This document shows, piece by piece, positions 47,738-57,085 of a stretch of DNA of 64,000 nt. Position 1 is the first letter of the stretch; each line of letters starts with the position of its first letter. The position numbers were made by a program, and so were the translations under genes. Origin of the DNA: Blastococcus sp. PRF04-17 (GTDB lineage: Bacteria; Actinomycetota; Actinomycetes; Mycobacteriales; Geodermatophilaceae). The notes under the pieces were generated by a model that searched no databases, was not told where the DNA came from, and saw only the letters and a list, made by a program, of their open reading frames with translations. The DNA lies in assembly GCF_023016265.1 (NCBI RefSeq), contig NZ_CP095412.1, forward strand, positions 1,674,001-1,738,000, read 5' to 3'.

Positions 47738-48462
47738 GGCTCCGGCGGGAGACGGCCGAGGCGGTCGCCGATCCGACCCGGGGCGTCGAGCTCCGGGGCG
47801 TCGGGCACGCGTACGGCGAGCGGGTGGTGCTCCGCGACGTCGACCTGAGGCTGACCGAGCGCCGGGTCGGGGTGGTCGGCGCCAACGGGTCGGGCAAGAG
47901 CACGTTCGCCCGGCTGCTCAACGGCCTGGTGCAGCCGACGTCCGGCTCCGTGCTGGTCGACGGCCTGGACACCCGGACGGCGCTGCGCGAGGTCCGGCGG
48001 CGGGTCGGGTTCGTCTTCCAGGATCCCGACGCGCAGATCGTCTACCCGACCGTGGCCGAGGACGTCGCCTTCGGGCTGGAGAACCAGGGCGTGCCCGTGG
48101 CCGAGCGGGCTGCGCGGGTCGCCGAGGTCCTGGAGCGCTACGGCCTCGACGGGCACGCCGACCATCCGGCGCACCTGCTCTCGGGCGGGCAGAAGCAGCT
48201 GCTGGCCATCGCGGGCGTGCTGGTGATGCGGCCGGCCCGGATCGTGTTCGACGAGCCGACGACCCTGCTCGACCTCGTCAACACCCGCCGGGTGGCGCAG
48301 GTGATCGACGAGCTCGAGCAGCAGGTCGTGGTGGTCACCCATGACCTCGAGCTGCTGGAGCGCTTCGACCGGGTGCTGGTGATCGACGGCGGCCGGGTCG
48401 TCGAGGACGGCGCTCCGGACAGCTCGATCGCCGCCTACCGCGCGCTGGTGGTGCACCGGTGA
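47734..48462 (+). CDS. bioM: ECF transporter ATPase subunit BioM
   Basis: 242 aa ABC ATPase. Walker A GANGSGKST (about residues 49-57), Q-loop FVFQDPDAQIVYPTV typical of ECF/CbiO ATPases, signature LSGGQKQLLAIAG, Walker B RIVFDEPTTLLD, switch His in VVVTHDLELL. Forms the energising module with BioN for BioY. Overlaps both neighbours by 4 nt. Confidence 0.92.
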   Translation: MRLRRETAEAVADPTRGVELRGVGHAYGERVVLRDVDLRLTERRVGVVGANGSGKSTFARLLNGLVQPTSGSVLVDGLDTRTALREVRRRVGFVFQDPDAQIVYPTVAEDVAFGLENQGVPVAERAARVAEVLERYGLDGHADHPAHLLSGGQKQLLAIAGVLVMRPARIVFDEPTTLLDLVNTRRVAQVIDELEQQVVVVTHDLELLERFDRVLVIDGGRVVEDGAPDSSIAAYRALVVHR

Positions 48463-49106
48463 CGCTGGCGCTGTACGTCCCGCGGGCCAGCCTGGTGCAC
48501 CGGGCCCCGGCCGGCGCGAAGCTGCTCGCCCTGGTCGCCGTGAGCGTGCTGCTCTTCGTCGTCCCCACGCTGCCCGTGGTGACGGGGGCCCTCGTGCTGG
48601 TCGTCCTGGTCGGGCTGGTCGTGGCGCAGCTGCCGGTGGTCACCCTGGCGCGCCAGGCCCGGGCGGTCCTGTGGTGGCTGGTCGCCATCTTCGTGCTGCA
48701 CGCGTTCGTGACGGACCTGGCGACCGGGACGCTGACGGTCATGCGGCTGCTGGCGCTCGTGCTGGCCGCAGCGGTGGTGACTGCGACGACCCGGGTGAGC
48801 GCGATGGTGGCGGTGGTGGAGCGGGTCTGCCGGCCGCTGTCGGTGGTCGGTGTGCGGCCGGCGCGGATCGGGCTGGTGATCGCGATGGCGCTGCGGTTCA
48901 TCCCGCTGCTGATCGAGCGCGCCGACCGCATCCGGGAGGCGCAGGCCGCCCGCGGCGGGACCCTGCGGGGCCTGCACGGCCTGCGGACGTCGGTCGTGCC
49001 GTTGCTCGTGCAGGTGCTGCAGCTGGCGCACACCGTCGCCGAGGCGCTGGACGCGCGCGGGGCCGACGACGTGCCCGTCCGGCGAAGGGGAGCCCGTGCC
49101 GCGTGA
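48459..49106 (+). CDS. bioN: ECF transporter transmembrane subunit BioN
   Basis: 215 aa CbiQ-family T component: helices KLLALVAVSVLLFVVPTL, ALVLVVLVGLVVAQLPVV, and the cytoplasmic coupling helix with ADRIREAQAARG (Ala-Arg-Gly signature that docks into the ATPase). Completes the bioY-bioM-bioN operon. GTG 48459 overlaps the bioM stop; its 3' end overlaps the MOSC gene by 11 nt. Confidence 0.9.
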   Translation: MTLALYVPRASLVHRAPAGAKLLALVAVSVLLFVVPTLPVVTGALVLVVLVGLVVAQLPVVTLARQARAVLWWLVAIFVLHAFVTDLATGTLTVMRLLALVLAAAVVTATTRVSAMVAVVERVCRPLSVVGVRPARIGLVIAMALRFIPLLIERADRIREAQAARGGTLRGLHGLRTSVVPLLVQVLQLAHTVAEALDARGADDVPVRRRGARAA

Positions 49107-49641
49107 CCCCGTGGGCGGCTCCGTCGCCGAGATCTGGCTGGCCGATGCCGCGGCCTCACCGATGCGGCGCGTGCCGTCGGTCGAGGCGATCGCCGGCGTC
49201 GGGCTGGCGGGTGACCGCTACGCGCTCGGCGGGGGAACGTGGGCGCAGTACCCGGACCTCGAGAAGCAGGTCACCCTCATCGACCGCTCCGACGTCGCCG
49301 CGGTCGCCGCCGAGACGTCGTCCTCGATCACCACCGGGGACACCCGGCGCAACGTGGTGACCACCGGTGTCGACCTGCCCGCGCTGGTGGGCCGGTGGTT
49401 CACCGTCGGGGACGTGCTGCTCTTCGGCATGAAGCGCTGCCCGCCGTGCACGCACCTCGAGCGGTTGACGGGTGTGAAGCTGGTCAAGGCGATCGTCCAC
49501 CGGGGCGGCATCAACGCGGCGGTGTTCGCCGGTGGCACGGTGGCCGAGGGGTCGCCCGTGCGAGCCGTCTCCGAGGAGGAGGCGATCGGTCGGGGTGCCC
49601 CGACCGGTGCCGACCGGCCGGTCCCGCGCATCGTCGGGTGA
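49096..49641 (+). CDS. MOSC-domain protein
   Basis: 181 aa. MOSC (molybdenum cofactor sulfurase C-terminal) fold: GVGLAGDRYALGGG at the start, EKQVTLIDRSDV, DTRRNVVTTGVDLPALVGRW, and Cys-containing LLFGMKRCPPCTHLERL, the site thought to carry sulfur or bind molybdenum cofactor. The overlap with bioN suggests co-transcription, though a link between biotin import and molybdenum cofactor chemistry is not established. Confidence 0.85.
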   Translation: MPRDPVGGSVAEIWLADAAASPMRRVPSVEAIAGVGLAGDRYALGGGTWAQYPDLEKQVTLIDRSDVAAVAAETSSSITTGDTRRNVVTTGVDLPALVGRWFTVGDVLLFGMKRCPPCTHLERLTGVKLVKAIVHRGGINAAVFAGGTVAEGSPVRAVSEEEAIGRGAPTGADRPVPRIVG

Positions 49642-49654
49642 GCGCAGCGCCGGG

Positions 49655-50191
49655 TCAGACCGCCGCGGGGGTGACCGGCCCTCCGATGACGAACCGGCCG
49701 CTGTCGTCGAAGCGCAGCCGGCTGAGATGGTCGTCGGCCGCCGCCGGCTCGATGCGGAGCGCCACGAGGACCTTCTGCACGCTCCACTTCATGACGTCCA
49801 GGCAGATCTCGGCGATCTGCGCGTCGGTGAAGTGCCCGCGGGCCTGCCGGCGGAGCGACGGGTCGATCGCGCCCGGATTCATGATGATGGCGTCGGTGAG
49901 TGCGAGGGCCGCCTTGTGGCGGTCGTCGAGATCGCTGACCTGCCAGCGGTCGATCTTGGCGCCGAGCTCCTCGTCGAAGCCCTGCTCGAGGGCCGTCTCC
50001 AACCGCACCGACCGGCAGCGCCGGCAGTCGTGGTATCGCGCGCAACGGAGCCGGACGATCTCGGTGGTCAGGGGGTCGACGCCGTCGAGGAGGACGACCG
50101 CGCTCTCGAATGCTACGCAGGCGTGGTCGAGGTCGGTGCCGTAGCGCGGACCGGGCCCCGAGGGCGGCGGGATGCGGGACGGCTGGCTCAT
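49655..50191 (-). CDS. carboxymuconolactone decarboxylase-family (AhpD-like) protein
   Basis: 178 aa. VDPLTTEIVRLRCARYHDCR, then CRSVR gives a CxxC redox pair (HDCRRCRS) as in AhpD-like peroxidase partners; the helical core continues with KAALALTDAIIMNPGAIDPS and FTDAQIAEICLDVMKWS. The ATG overlaps the stop of the second CMD-like gene (ATGA), so both are coupled and may form a heteromer. Confidence 0.82.
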   Translation of the reverse strand: MSQPSRIPPPSGPGPRYGTDLDHACVAFESAVVLLDGVDPLTTEIVRLRCARYHDCRRCRSVRLETALEQGFDEELGAKIDRWQVSDLDDRHKAALALTDAIIMNPGAIDPSLRRQARGHFTDAQIAEICLDVMKWSVQKVLVALRIEPAAADDHLSRLRFDDSGRFVIGGPVTPAAV

Positions 50192-50628
50192 GCGGGCACT
50201 TCCGCCTCTCGGTCCTCGTCCGCGAGGACGGCCGAGGCCACGAGGCTCAGCCGCATCCGGAACTCCGTGACGTAGAGGGCGGCGATGAACGTGTGCACGT
50301 CCAGCGCGCTCCCATGGGCGAGCAAGGCGTCGACGTGGGCGTCGGTGAGCGCGGCCACCGACATCAGGTACTGCTCGGTGAAGTCGAGGTGGGCGCGTTC
50401 CTTGGCGGTGAACAGGTCCGAACGCCGCCAGTTCGCGAGTGCCGCACGTCTCGCCGGGTCCAGCTCGGCCGGCGGGGCGGGGTGGCCCAGCAGCTCGGCC
50501 GTCCGTGCCCGGCACAGCTCGAAGACCGCCGGGTCGGGAACGGTCGCGGTGGCGACGGCGGCGGCCCGTTCGAGGGCGTCGCTCGCCTCGGGTTGCAGGG
50601 GCCGCAGCAGGGCCAGGGCGTCGGTCAC
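50188..50628 (-). CDS. CMD-like protein lacking the CxxC pair
   Basis: 146 aa from GTG 50628. The helical pattern resembles the other CMD protein (VFELCRARTAELLGHPAPPA, FTAKERAHLDFTEQYLMSVA, LTDAHVDALLAHGSALDVHT) but the CxxC is replaced by a lone Cys (ELCRAR). Probably the non-catalytic or regulatory half of a pair with the following gene. Confidence 0.7.
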   Translation of the reverse strand: MTDALALLRPLQPEASDALERAAAVATATVPDPAVFELCRARTAELLGHPAPPAELDPARRAALANWRRSDLFTAKERAHLDFTEQYLMSVAALTDAHVDALLAHGSALDVHTFIAALYVTEFRMRLSLVASAVLADEDREAEVPA

Positions 50629-50677
50629 GATGCGGTGACGCTAGCCGCCGACGTCGCTCCTCGTCCAGAGTTCCTGA

Positions 50678-51094
50678 TCAGGAATCGTCGCCGTAGCGCG
50701 CGAGGAAGGCCTTCTCCTCCGGGGTGATGCGCCGCGGCCGGTTCAGCGCGAAGTCGAACGGCACGAGCATCGTGCTGCCGGTGACCGCCAGCTGCCCGTG
50801 GTCGAACAGCTCGTAGTGGCACCGGAAGGACGCCGCCCGCACGGCGGAGACCCAGATCTGTATCTCCAGCGGCTCGGCGTCGTACTCCACGGGGCGCTTG
50901 TAGGTGATCTCGTGCGAGTGGACGACCAGACCGCGACGCATGCCCGTGCGCTCGTCGTGCGTCGGGTGCTCGAAGAAGAGGTTGACGCGAGCCATCTCGA
51001 AGTAGCCGAGGAACGCCACGTTGTTGATGTGCTGGTAGGCGTCCATGTCCGACCAGCGCATCGGCACGTGCACCGTGTGTCTCACGCCCGCCAC
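50678..51094 (-). CDS. acyl-CoA thioesterase, 4HBT hot-dog fold
   Basis: 138 aa. Hot-dog thioesterase: MRWSDMDAYQHINNVAFLGY carries the catalytic Asp/His region, then RGLVVHSHEITYKRPVEYDA and VTGSTMLVPFDFALNRPRRI. Hydrolyses acyl-CoA thioesters of unknown chain. The start is GTG 51094 or GTG 51085; both lie inside the hairpin that follows ettA. Confidence 0.85.
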   Translation of the reverse strand: MAGVRHTVHVPMRWSDMDAYQHINNVAFLGYFEMARVNLFFEHPTHDERTGMRRGLVVHSHEITYKRPVEYDAEPLEIQIWVSAVRAASFRCHYELFDHGQLAVTGSTMLVPFDFALNRPRRITPEEKAFLARYGDDS

Positions 51095-51114
51095 CCTGCC
51101 ATGGCGGCGGGCGT
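51084..51114 (-). terminator. hairpin after ettA
   Basis: ACGCCCGCC - 13-nt loop - GGCGGGCGT between the ettA stop (51123) and the thioesterase start; overlaps the latter's first codons. Confidence 0.5.
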
Positions 51115-51122
51115 GCTCCCCC

Positions 51123-52793
<1,671 letters not shown>

Positions 52794-52830
52794 TGGGCTT
52801 GCCGAGCCTTCCGTCCGGTTCGCGAGCGGG

Positions 52831-52860
52831 GGCGGGGCCACCGGTCGCGGCCCCACCCCG
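52831..52860 (-). terminator. GC hairpin after ssb
   Basis: GGGGCC - ACCGGTCGC - GGCCCC within a G-rich/C-rich stretch between the ssb stop (52897) and ettA. Confidence 0.4.
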
Positions 52861-52896
52861 TGCGTTCTCGCCTCCGATCCTCCCAGCCCCGGGCAA

Positions 52897-53412
52897 CTAC
52901 GCGTGCGTGGGCTCCGGGTCGAGGTCGGCGGCGTCCTCCTCCTGCAACGCCCCGACGGCCCCGTCGTACTCCCGCCCACCCAGGATCTCGGCCAGCTCCT
53001 CGACGGACGGAGCGTCGCTCGCCGACTCCGGCGCCTCCTGGGCCGCCACCGAGGACCGCTGTGTCTTCTTGAACTCGGCGGTGCCCCGGGCCAGGTTCGG
53101 CGCGACCGCCTCGGCCCTGATCTGCGGACGGCTGCGCCTGCCCTGCTCCGACTCCCACTCGTGCGTCCGGATGTTCCCCACGACGACGACCGGGTCGCCC
53201 TTGCTGATGCTGTGCGAGACGTTGCCGCCCAGCTCGCCCCAGCACTCGACGTCGACGAAGAAGGAGTGGCCGTCGATCCAGTCCTGCGTGCCGCTGTCGA
53301 AACGGCGCTCGGTGGCGGCCATCCTGAAGTTGGTGACGCTGCCGTTCTGCGTGCGGTTGCGGCTGGGTGAGTTGACGACGTTGCCGATGACGGTGATCTC
53401 GGTGGCGTTCAC
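52897..53412 (-). CDS. ssb: single-stranded DNA-binding protein, SsbB-like
   Basis: 171 aa from GTG 53412 (AGGAG upstream). OB-fold: TEITVIGNVVNSPSRNRTQN, VTNFRMAATERRFDSGTQDW, FFVDVECWGELGGNVSHSIS, GDPVVVVGNIRTHEWESEQG. The acidic C-terminal tip of replicative SSB is lacking (it ends DLDPEPTHA), as in the second, recombination/sporulation-related SsbB of Actinobacteria. Isolated from rpsF/rpsR, which also argues for the paralogue. Confidence 0.88.
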   Translation of the reverse strand: MNATEITVIGNVVNSPSRNRTQNGSVTNFRMAATERRFDSGTQDWIDGHSFFVDVECWGELGGNVSHSISKGDPVVVVGNIRTHEWESEQGRRSRPQIRAEAVAPNLARGTAEFKKTQRSSVAAQEAPESASDAPSVEELAEILGGREYDGAVGALQEEDAADLDPEPTHA

Positions 53413-53619
53413 GGTGCTCCTCGGGTCTGCTGCGCCGGCCGGCGCGACCGGCTCCGTGCCGGTGTGCGGACGACCCTCGGGGCTCGCGGAGCCGCTCGGG
53501 AGCCCGCCCGCCGATCTGTGGACGGCACCGCCACCTGTGGACGGCCTCACTCCCCCGCATGACGGCCGCATAACGCTCTGGGCGTCCCGGCCTGCACCGG
53601 TGCGATGATCGGCAGCCGA

Positions 53620-53692
53620 GCGCCCGTAGCTCAGTGGATAGAGCAGGTGCCTTCTAAGCACTTGGTCGCAGGTTCGAGTCCTGCCGGGCGCG
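53620..53692 (+). tRNA. tRNA-Arg (UCU)
   Basis: Complete cloverleaf: acceptor GCGCCCG/CGGGCGC, D arm GCTCAGTGGATAGAGC, anticodon arm GGTGC-CTTCTAA-GCACT with TCT at loop positions 34-36, T arm GCAGG-TTCGAGT-CCTGC; discriminator G; CCA not encoded. Transcribed towards a small membrane protein gene. Confidence 0.95.
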
Positions 53693-53737
53693 CCCGACCG
53701 CTCGCATGGGAGCGGATACGCCGGGTAGCTCCCGACG

Positions 53738-53938
53738 ATGAAGATCATCTCTCTCCTCGTGCTGCTGTGGCTGATCATCGGCGGCGTGGCCGCCTTCCAG
53801 CGCGGCTACTTCGAGAGCAGCGACACCAGCTGCGCGGGCCTGGGCACCATCGCGCTGACGATCGTCGCCGGACCGTTGAACTACCTGGGCGTCAACCCCG
53901 AGGTGCAGAACTGCGAACTGCCCCAGCCCAGCGAGTGA
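53738..53938 (+). CDS. small one/two-helix membrane protein
   Basis: 66 aa. N-terminal helix IISLLVLLWLIIGGVAAFQR and a second hydrophobic stretch GTIALTIVAGPLNYLGV with two cysteines (TSCAGL, QNCELP). It resembles short conserved actinobacterial membrane proteins without known role. 45 nt behind tRNA-Arg. Confidence 0.6.
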   Translation: MKIISLLVLLWLIIGGVAAFQRGYFESSDTSCAGLGTIALTIVAGPLNYLGVNPEVQNCELPQPSE

Positions 53939-54057
53939 GGATTTCCGGACGAAGCCGTCCCTGACACCCGGGGTTACACGAACCCGGCCGGGGTAACTGC
54001 GCTCCCGCCAGGTAGCGGGGGATGCAGGTGCCACCGGGTGATCGTCGGGAGTGTGCG
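53939..54057 (+). promoter_or_regulatory. structured 5' leader, possible c-di-AMP (ydaO-type) riboswitch fragment
   Basis: The gap before the transglycosylase gene can fold into GGACG-AAGC-CGTCC and CCCGC-CAGGTA-GCGGG, and carries CGAACCCGGCCGGGGTAACT and GGTAGCGGGGG, which resemble conserved pieces of ydaO-type leaders found before actinobacterial cell-wall hydrolase genes. At 119 nt it is short and the canonical order is not fully matched, so the family assignment is tentative. Confidence 0.3.
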
Positions 54058-55413
54058 GTGCGGCATGCGTCGAACCAGGTCCGGAACCACAGGGACAGCG
54101 GCAGGAAGCCACGGATTCCAGGACGCCGTCGCTGGTTGGTGACCGGCGCGGCCCTGTTGCTCGTCACAGCCATCGGGGCGTCGGCGCAGTCCACGGAGGT
54201 CGAGGCCGCCGGCCGCGTGGGAGACGCGCCGCTGCCCTGGGCCGCGGGCGCCGCCCTCATCGTCCCCCAGCTCTCCGAGGGCGCGCCGCCGGGCGCGGTC
54301 ACGCTCGCCGAGGCGCCGACCCGGCAGGCCGGCCAGGCCCCGCCGGCGCCCACGGTCATCACCGGCCTCGCCGCCAACGGCATCCCGAACGTCGCCCTGA
54401 ACGCCTACCGCGTGGCCGCGGCCCGCATGGCCGACGCCAAGCCCGGCTGCGGCATCGAGTGGTCGCTGCTGGCCGGCATCGGGCGCATCGAGTCCAACCA
54501 CGGCCGCTACGGCGGCGCCGTCCTCGGCCCGGAGGGGACGTCGACCCCGAAGATCCTCGGCCCGCCCCTGGACGGCGGACGGTTCGCCTACATCGGCGAC
54601 AGCGACAACGGTCTGTGGGACGGCGACACGACCTACGACCGCGCCATGGGCCCCATGCAGTTCATCCCGACCACCTGGCGCTCCTACGCCATCGACGCCG
54701 ACGGCGACGGGGTGTCCAATCCGTTCAACATCAACGACGCCGCGCTGGCCGCCGCGAACTACCTGTGCACCGCCGGCGGGAACCTGCGCACCCAGGCCGG
54801 GATGATCGAGGCGATCTTCGCCTACAACCACTCCGACAGCTACGTCGCCGAGGTGCTGGCGCTCGCCCGCGCCTACGCGGCCGGCATCCCGGTCGCCGAC
54901 CTCGGCCCGCTGTTCGGCATCACGAGCGGACCCGTCCCACCGCCGTCCGGCCCCTACTGGGCGGCACCGGCGGCACCCGGACCGGCGATCGGCTTCGAGG
55001 ACAGGACTCCCCCGAACGGCCCGACCACCGGCGCCGCCCCGCCGCCGCGGCGGCCCGACAGCACTCCTGCGGCGCAGGGCGGTGGGTCAGGCGGTTCCGG
55101 CGCCGGGACGCCGGCGAACAATTCCTCCGGCTCGACGTCGGAGCCGCCACCGGCCAACACGCCGGCGCCGCCGCCTGCGCAGCGACAGCCGGGCGCCCCG
55201 CAGAACCCCGGCACGGCACCGGCCCAGCCACTGCCGGTGCCAGTTCCGGTCCCTGCTCCTGCACCGGCGCCGGCACCGGCTCCCCCGCCGGCTCCCGCGC
55301 CGCAGCCGCCACCGGTCGTGACGGCACCGCCGCCGCCGCTGATCCCCGGGGAGACCTGCCGGCGGGCGACCGATGTGAGCCTGCCCCTGACCCTGCCGCT
55401 CTGCCCGTCGTGA
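54058..55413 (+). CDS. secreted lytic transglycosylase (SLT/MltB-like) with proline-rich tail
   Basis: About 451 aa from GTG 54058, which has GGGAG at proper spacing; ATG 54022 lies too close to its G run. Arg-rich n-region then signal helix LVTGAALLLVTAIGASAQS. Catalytic domain with Glu145 in AGIGRIESNHGRYGG, AMGPMQFIPTTWRSYAIDAD, DAALAAANYLCTAGG and IFAYNHSDSYVAEVLALARA. The last about 150 residues are Pro/Ala repeats (PAPAPAPAPPPAPAPQPPPV) that could span or bind the wall. Cleaves peptidoglycan glycan strands. Confidence 0.9.
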   Translation: MRHASNQVRNHRDSGRKPRIPGRRRWLVTGAALLLVTAIGASAQSTEVEAAGRVGDAPLPWAAGAALIVPQLSEGAPPGAVTLAEAPTRQAGQAPPAPTVITGLAANGIPNVALNAYRVAAARMADAKPGCGIEWSLLAGIGRIESNHGRYGGAVLGPEGTSTPKILGPPLDGGRFAYIGDSDNGLWDGDTTYDRAMGPMQFIPTTWRSYAIDADGDGVSNPFNINDAALAAANYLCTAGGNLRTQAGMIEAIFAYNHSDSYVAEVLALARAYAAGIPVADLGPLFGITSGPVPPPSGPYWAAPAAPGPAIGFEDRTPPNGPTTGAAPPPRRPDSTPAAQGGGSGGSGAGTPANNSSGSTSEPPPANTPAPPPAQRQPGAPQNPGTAPAQPLPVPVPVPAPAPAPAPAPPPAPAPQPPPVVTAPPPPLIPGETCRRATDVSLPLTLPLCPS

Positions 55414-55453
55414 CGAGCCCGTGCGGCTGCCGTTGACGGCTTGCCGGTCCGGC

Positions 55454-55481
55454 GAGCAGAGGTAAGCCGAGCAGAGGTAAG
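55454..55481 (+). repeat. 13-bp direct repeat GAGCAGAGGTAAG x2
   Basis: Two identical copies, 15-bp period, between the transglycosylase stop and its terminator. No assigned role. Confidence 0.6.
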
Positions 55482-55527
55482 GCGCGACCCGCGGACACCC
55501 GTTCTCCCCCTGTCCGCGGGTCGCGCC
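55481..55527. terminator. perfect 17-bp hairpin between convergent genes
   Basis: GGCGCGACCCGCGGACA - 13-nt loop - TGTCCGCGGGTCGCGCC between the transglycosylase (stop 55413) and the TasA-like gene (stop 55566); serves both. Confidence 0.88.
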
Positions 55528-55565
55528 TGTCCGTGGGCCCCCCAGCCCACACGATCAGCCCTGGA

Positions 55566-56180
55566 TCAGCGGGCCGATCCGGTCTTCTGGGTGCCGGTGA
55601 ACTGGAAGCTCAGCGAGCTGGTGGCACCCTGGAAGTCGTCGCCGGTAGCGGTCACCGGCAGCGATGCGGTGAGCTTGAGGTGGTCAACCGAACCCGGCGT
55701 CAGCGCGGCACTGCCGGCGAGGGCGACGTCGGTCACGACGATCGGACCGTCGGTGTGGGTGCGCACCGTCCCGGTGCAGACGGGGCTGGTGTCGGAGACC
55801 TCCCACGGGACCGAGCACGACTCGACCTTCAGCTGCAGCCCGTTCACCGTGTCGCTGTCGAGGACGCTCGGCGAGGTCGCCCACGACGTGAGGCTCACCC
55901 GGCCGAGCGCCGTGTTCCCGTCGTTCACCAGGTCGACGAGGTGGCTGCGCGAGTCACCCGCGAGCATCAGGCCGCCGGTGAACGGCACGGAGCCGGAGCC
56001 GCCGTCGGACAGGTCGATGGAGACGACGCCGGTGTCGACGTTGGTGTTGACCGGCGAGGTGCTGTCGGTGAAGTCGCCGAAGGTCGCCATCCCGGCGACC
56101 GCGGCAGCTGCACCGACGGCCCCGATGGCGGCAACGATCGTGGTGGCCGACCGTCGACGAGTCGTCAGGTTGGTGGTCAC
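55566..56180 (-). CDS. TasA/CalY-like secreted protein with SipW-type signal
   Basis: 204 aa from GTG 56180 (AGAAGGAAA upstream). Twin basic n-region TTRRRSATTIVAAIGAVGAA, long hydrophobic signal and an early FGDFTDSTSP motif typical of proteins cut by SipW-like peptidase; the mature beta-rich domain (FTGGLMLAGDSRSHLVDLVN, NDGNTALGRVSLT) resembles TasA/camelysin matrix proteins. No SipW gene is adjacent. The open frame continues upstream into the Nudix gene, but that is an artefact of the frame break there. Confidence 0.75.
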   Translation of the reverse strand: MTTNLTTRRRSATTIVAAIGAVGAAAAVAGMATFGDFTDSTSPVNTNVDTGVVSIDLSDGGSGSVPFTGGLMLAGDSRSHLVDLVNDGNTALGRVSLTSWATSPSVLDSDTVNGLQLKVESCSVPWEVSDTSPVCTGTVRTHTDGPIVVTDVALAGSAALTPGSVDHLKLTASLPVTATGDDFQGATSSLSFQFTGTQKTGSAR

Positions 56181-56247
56181 GGTTTCCTTCTCCCCCGGTT
56201 GCTGCCCGGTGGTGGTTCCACCCGGCGACGAGGGAGACGGTCCTGGG

Positions 56248-57014
56248 TCAACCGCAGGCCACCCGCCAGGGAACCGCAAGGACTCCGCAAGATCGGCGGA
56301 CGTGCTCACTCCCCCGGGACGACGGCGGGCGGAGCACCGCGAACGGATCGGTGACCTCGAGCGTCTCCACGGCGAAGCGATGGAGCATCGCGGGCCGCCC
56401 ACCGCTGCGACCGGGGTGCGACTGCTGCCCGGTGGGCTCGAGCACCCCCTGCGCAGGAGGACGCGCTGCAGGTTGGTGGCGGTGACCTCGTAGCCGAGCG
56501 CGGCCACGTAGATCTCCCGCAGCTCCGCGATGGTGAACGTCGGCGGCGCCAGCGCGAAGCCGATGTTGGTGTAGGAGAGCTTGGCCCGCAGCCGGCCCAG
56601 CGCCGACCCGACGATCGATCCATGGTCGAACGCCGTGGCGGGCAGGGCGCCGACGGGGTGCCAGGCGGTGTCCGCGGGCAGGGCCGGCTCGACGTGGGCC
56701 GGGATGAGCCCCAGGTATGCCGTGGCCACCGTGCGTCCCCGCGGATCGCGGCCGGGGTCGCTGCGGGTCTCCAGCTGCTCGAGGTGCGCCAGGTGGTCGA
56801 CCGACACCTTCGACGCCAGCTGGCGGGCGACCGACGCCCCGAGCGTCTCGTCCCCGAGCAGCGGGCCGCCGGGCAGCGCCCAGGCGCCGGCGAACGGGTC
56901 GGTGGCGCGTCGCCACAGCATCACGTGCAGCCGCCCGGCCCTGACCTGCAGCACCGCGGCCAGCGCGTGGTGGGGATACGCGGGCCGGTCCGGCGAGGAC
57001 CACACGGATGTCAC
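56248..57014 (-). pseudogene. NrtR-like Nudix regulator of NAD synthesis, frameshifted
   Basis: The N-terminal Nudix fold ([40 protein letters not shown]) has a degenerate Nudix box (SVARQLASKVSV in place of REL-EE-G), as in NrtR, which binds but does not cut ADP-ribose. The C-terminal winged helix includes LRAKLSYTNIGFALAPPTFT, ELREIYVAALGYEVTATNLQ and, in another frame, VLEPTGQQSHPGRSGGRPAM and FAVETLEVTDPFAVLRPP. Frame breaks near 56446; one extra C in caccccct restores RRGVLEPTG. The true C-terminus is uncertain. Divergent from nadABC. Confidence 0.75.
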
Positions 57015-57039
57015 GACGGGAATGTTATGGTCCCCGCAC

Positions 57040-57069
57040 GAGGTTTTCGCCTCTCAGTACGAAACCCTC
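57040..57069. promoter_or_regulatory. inverted repeat in the Nudix/nadA divergent region
   Basis: GAGGTTTTCG - 10 nt - CGAAACCCTC, one mismatch between the arms, 16 nt before nadA GTG 57086. Candidate operator of the NrtR-like regulator for the nadABC operon. Confidence 0.5.
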
Positions 57070-57085
57070 TCGTTCGGAGGTCCCG

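Noticed and set aside
55566-57014. Single 482-residue fusion of a Nudix and a TasA-like protein
   Set aside because: The joining stretch is low-complexity and arises from the frame break at about 56446; the TasA-like part has its own GTG, ribosome site and signal peptide.
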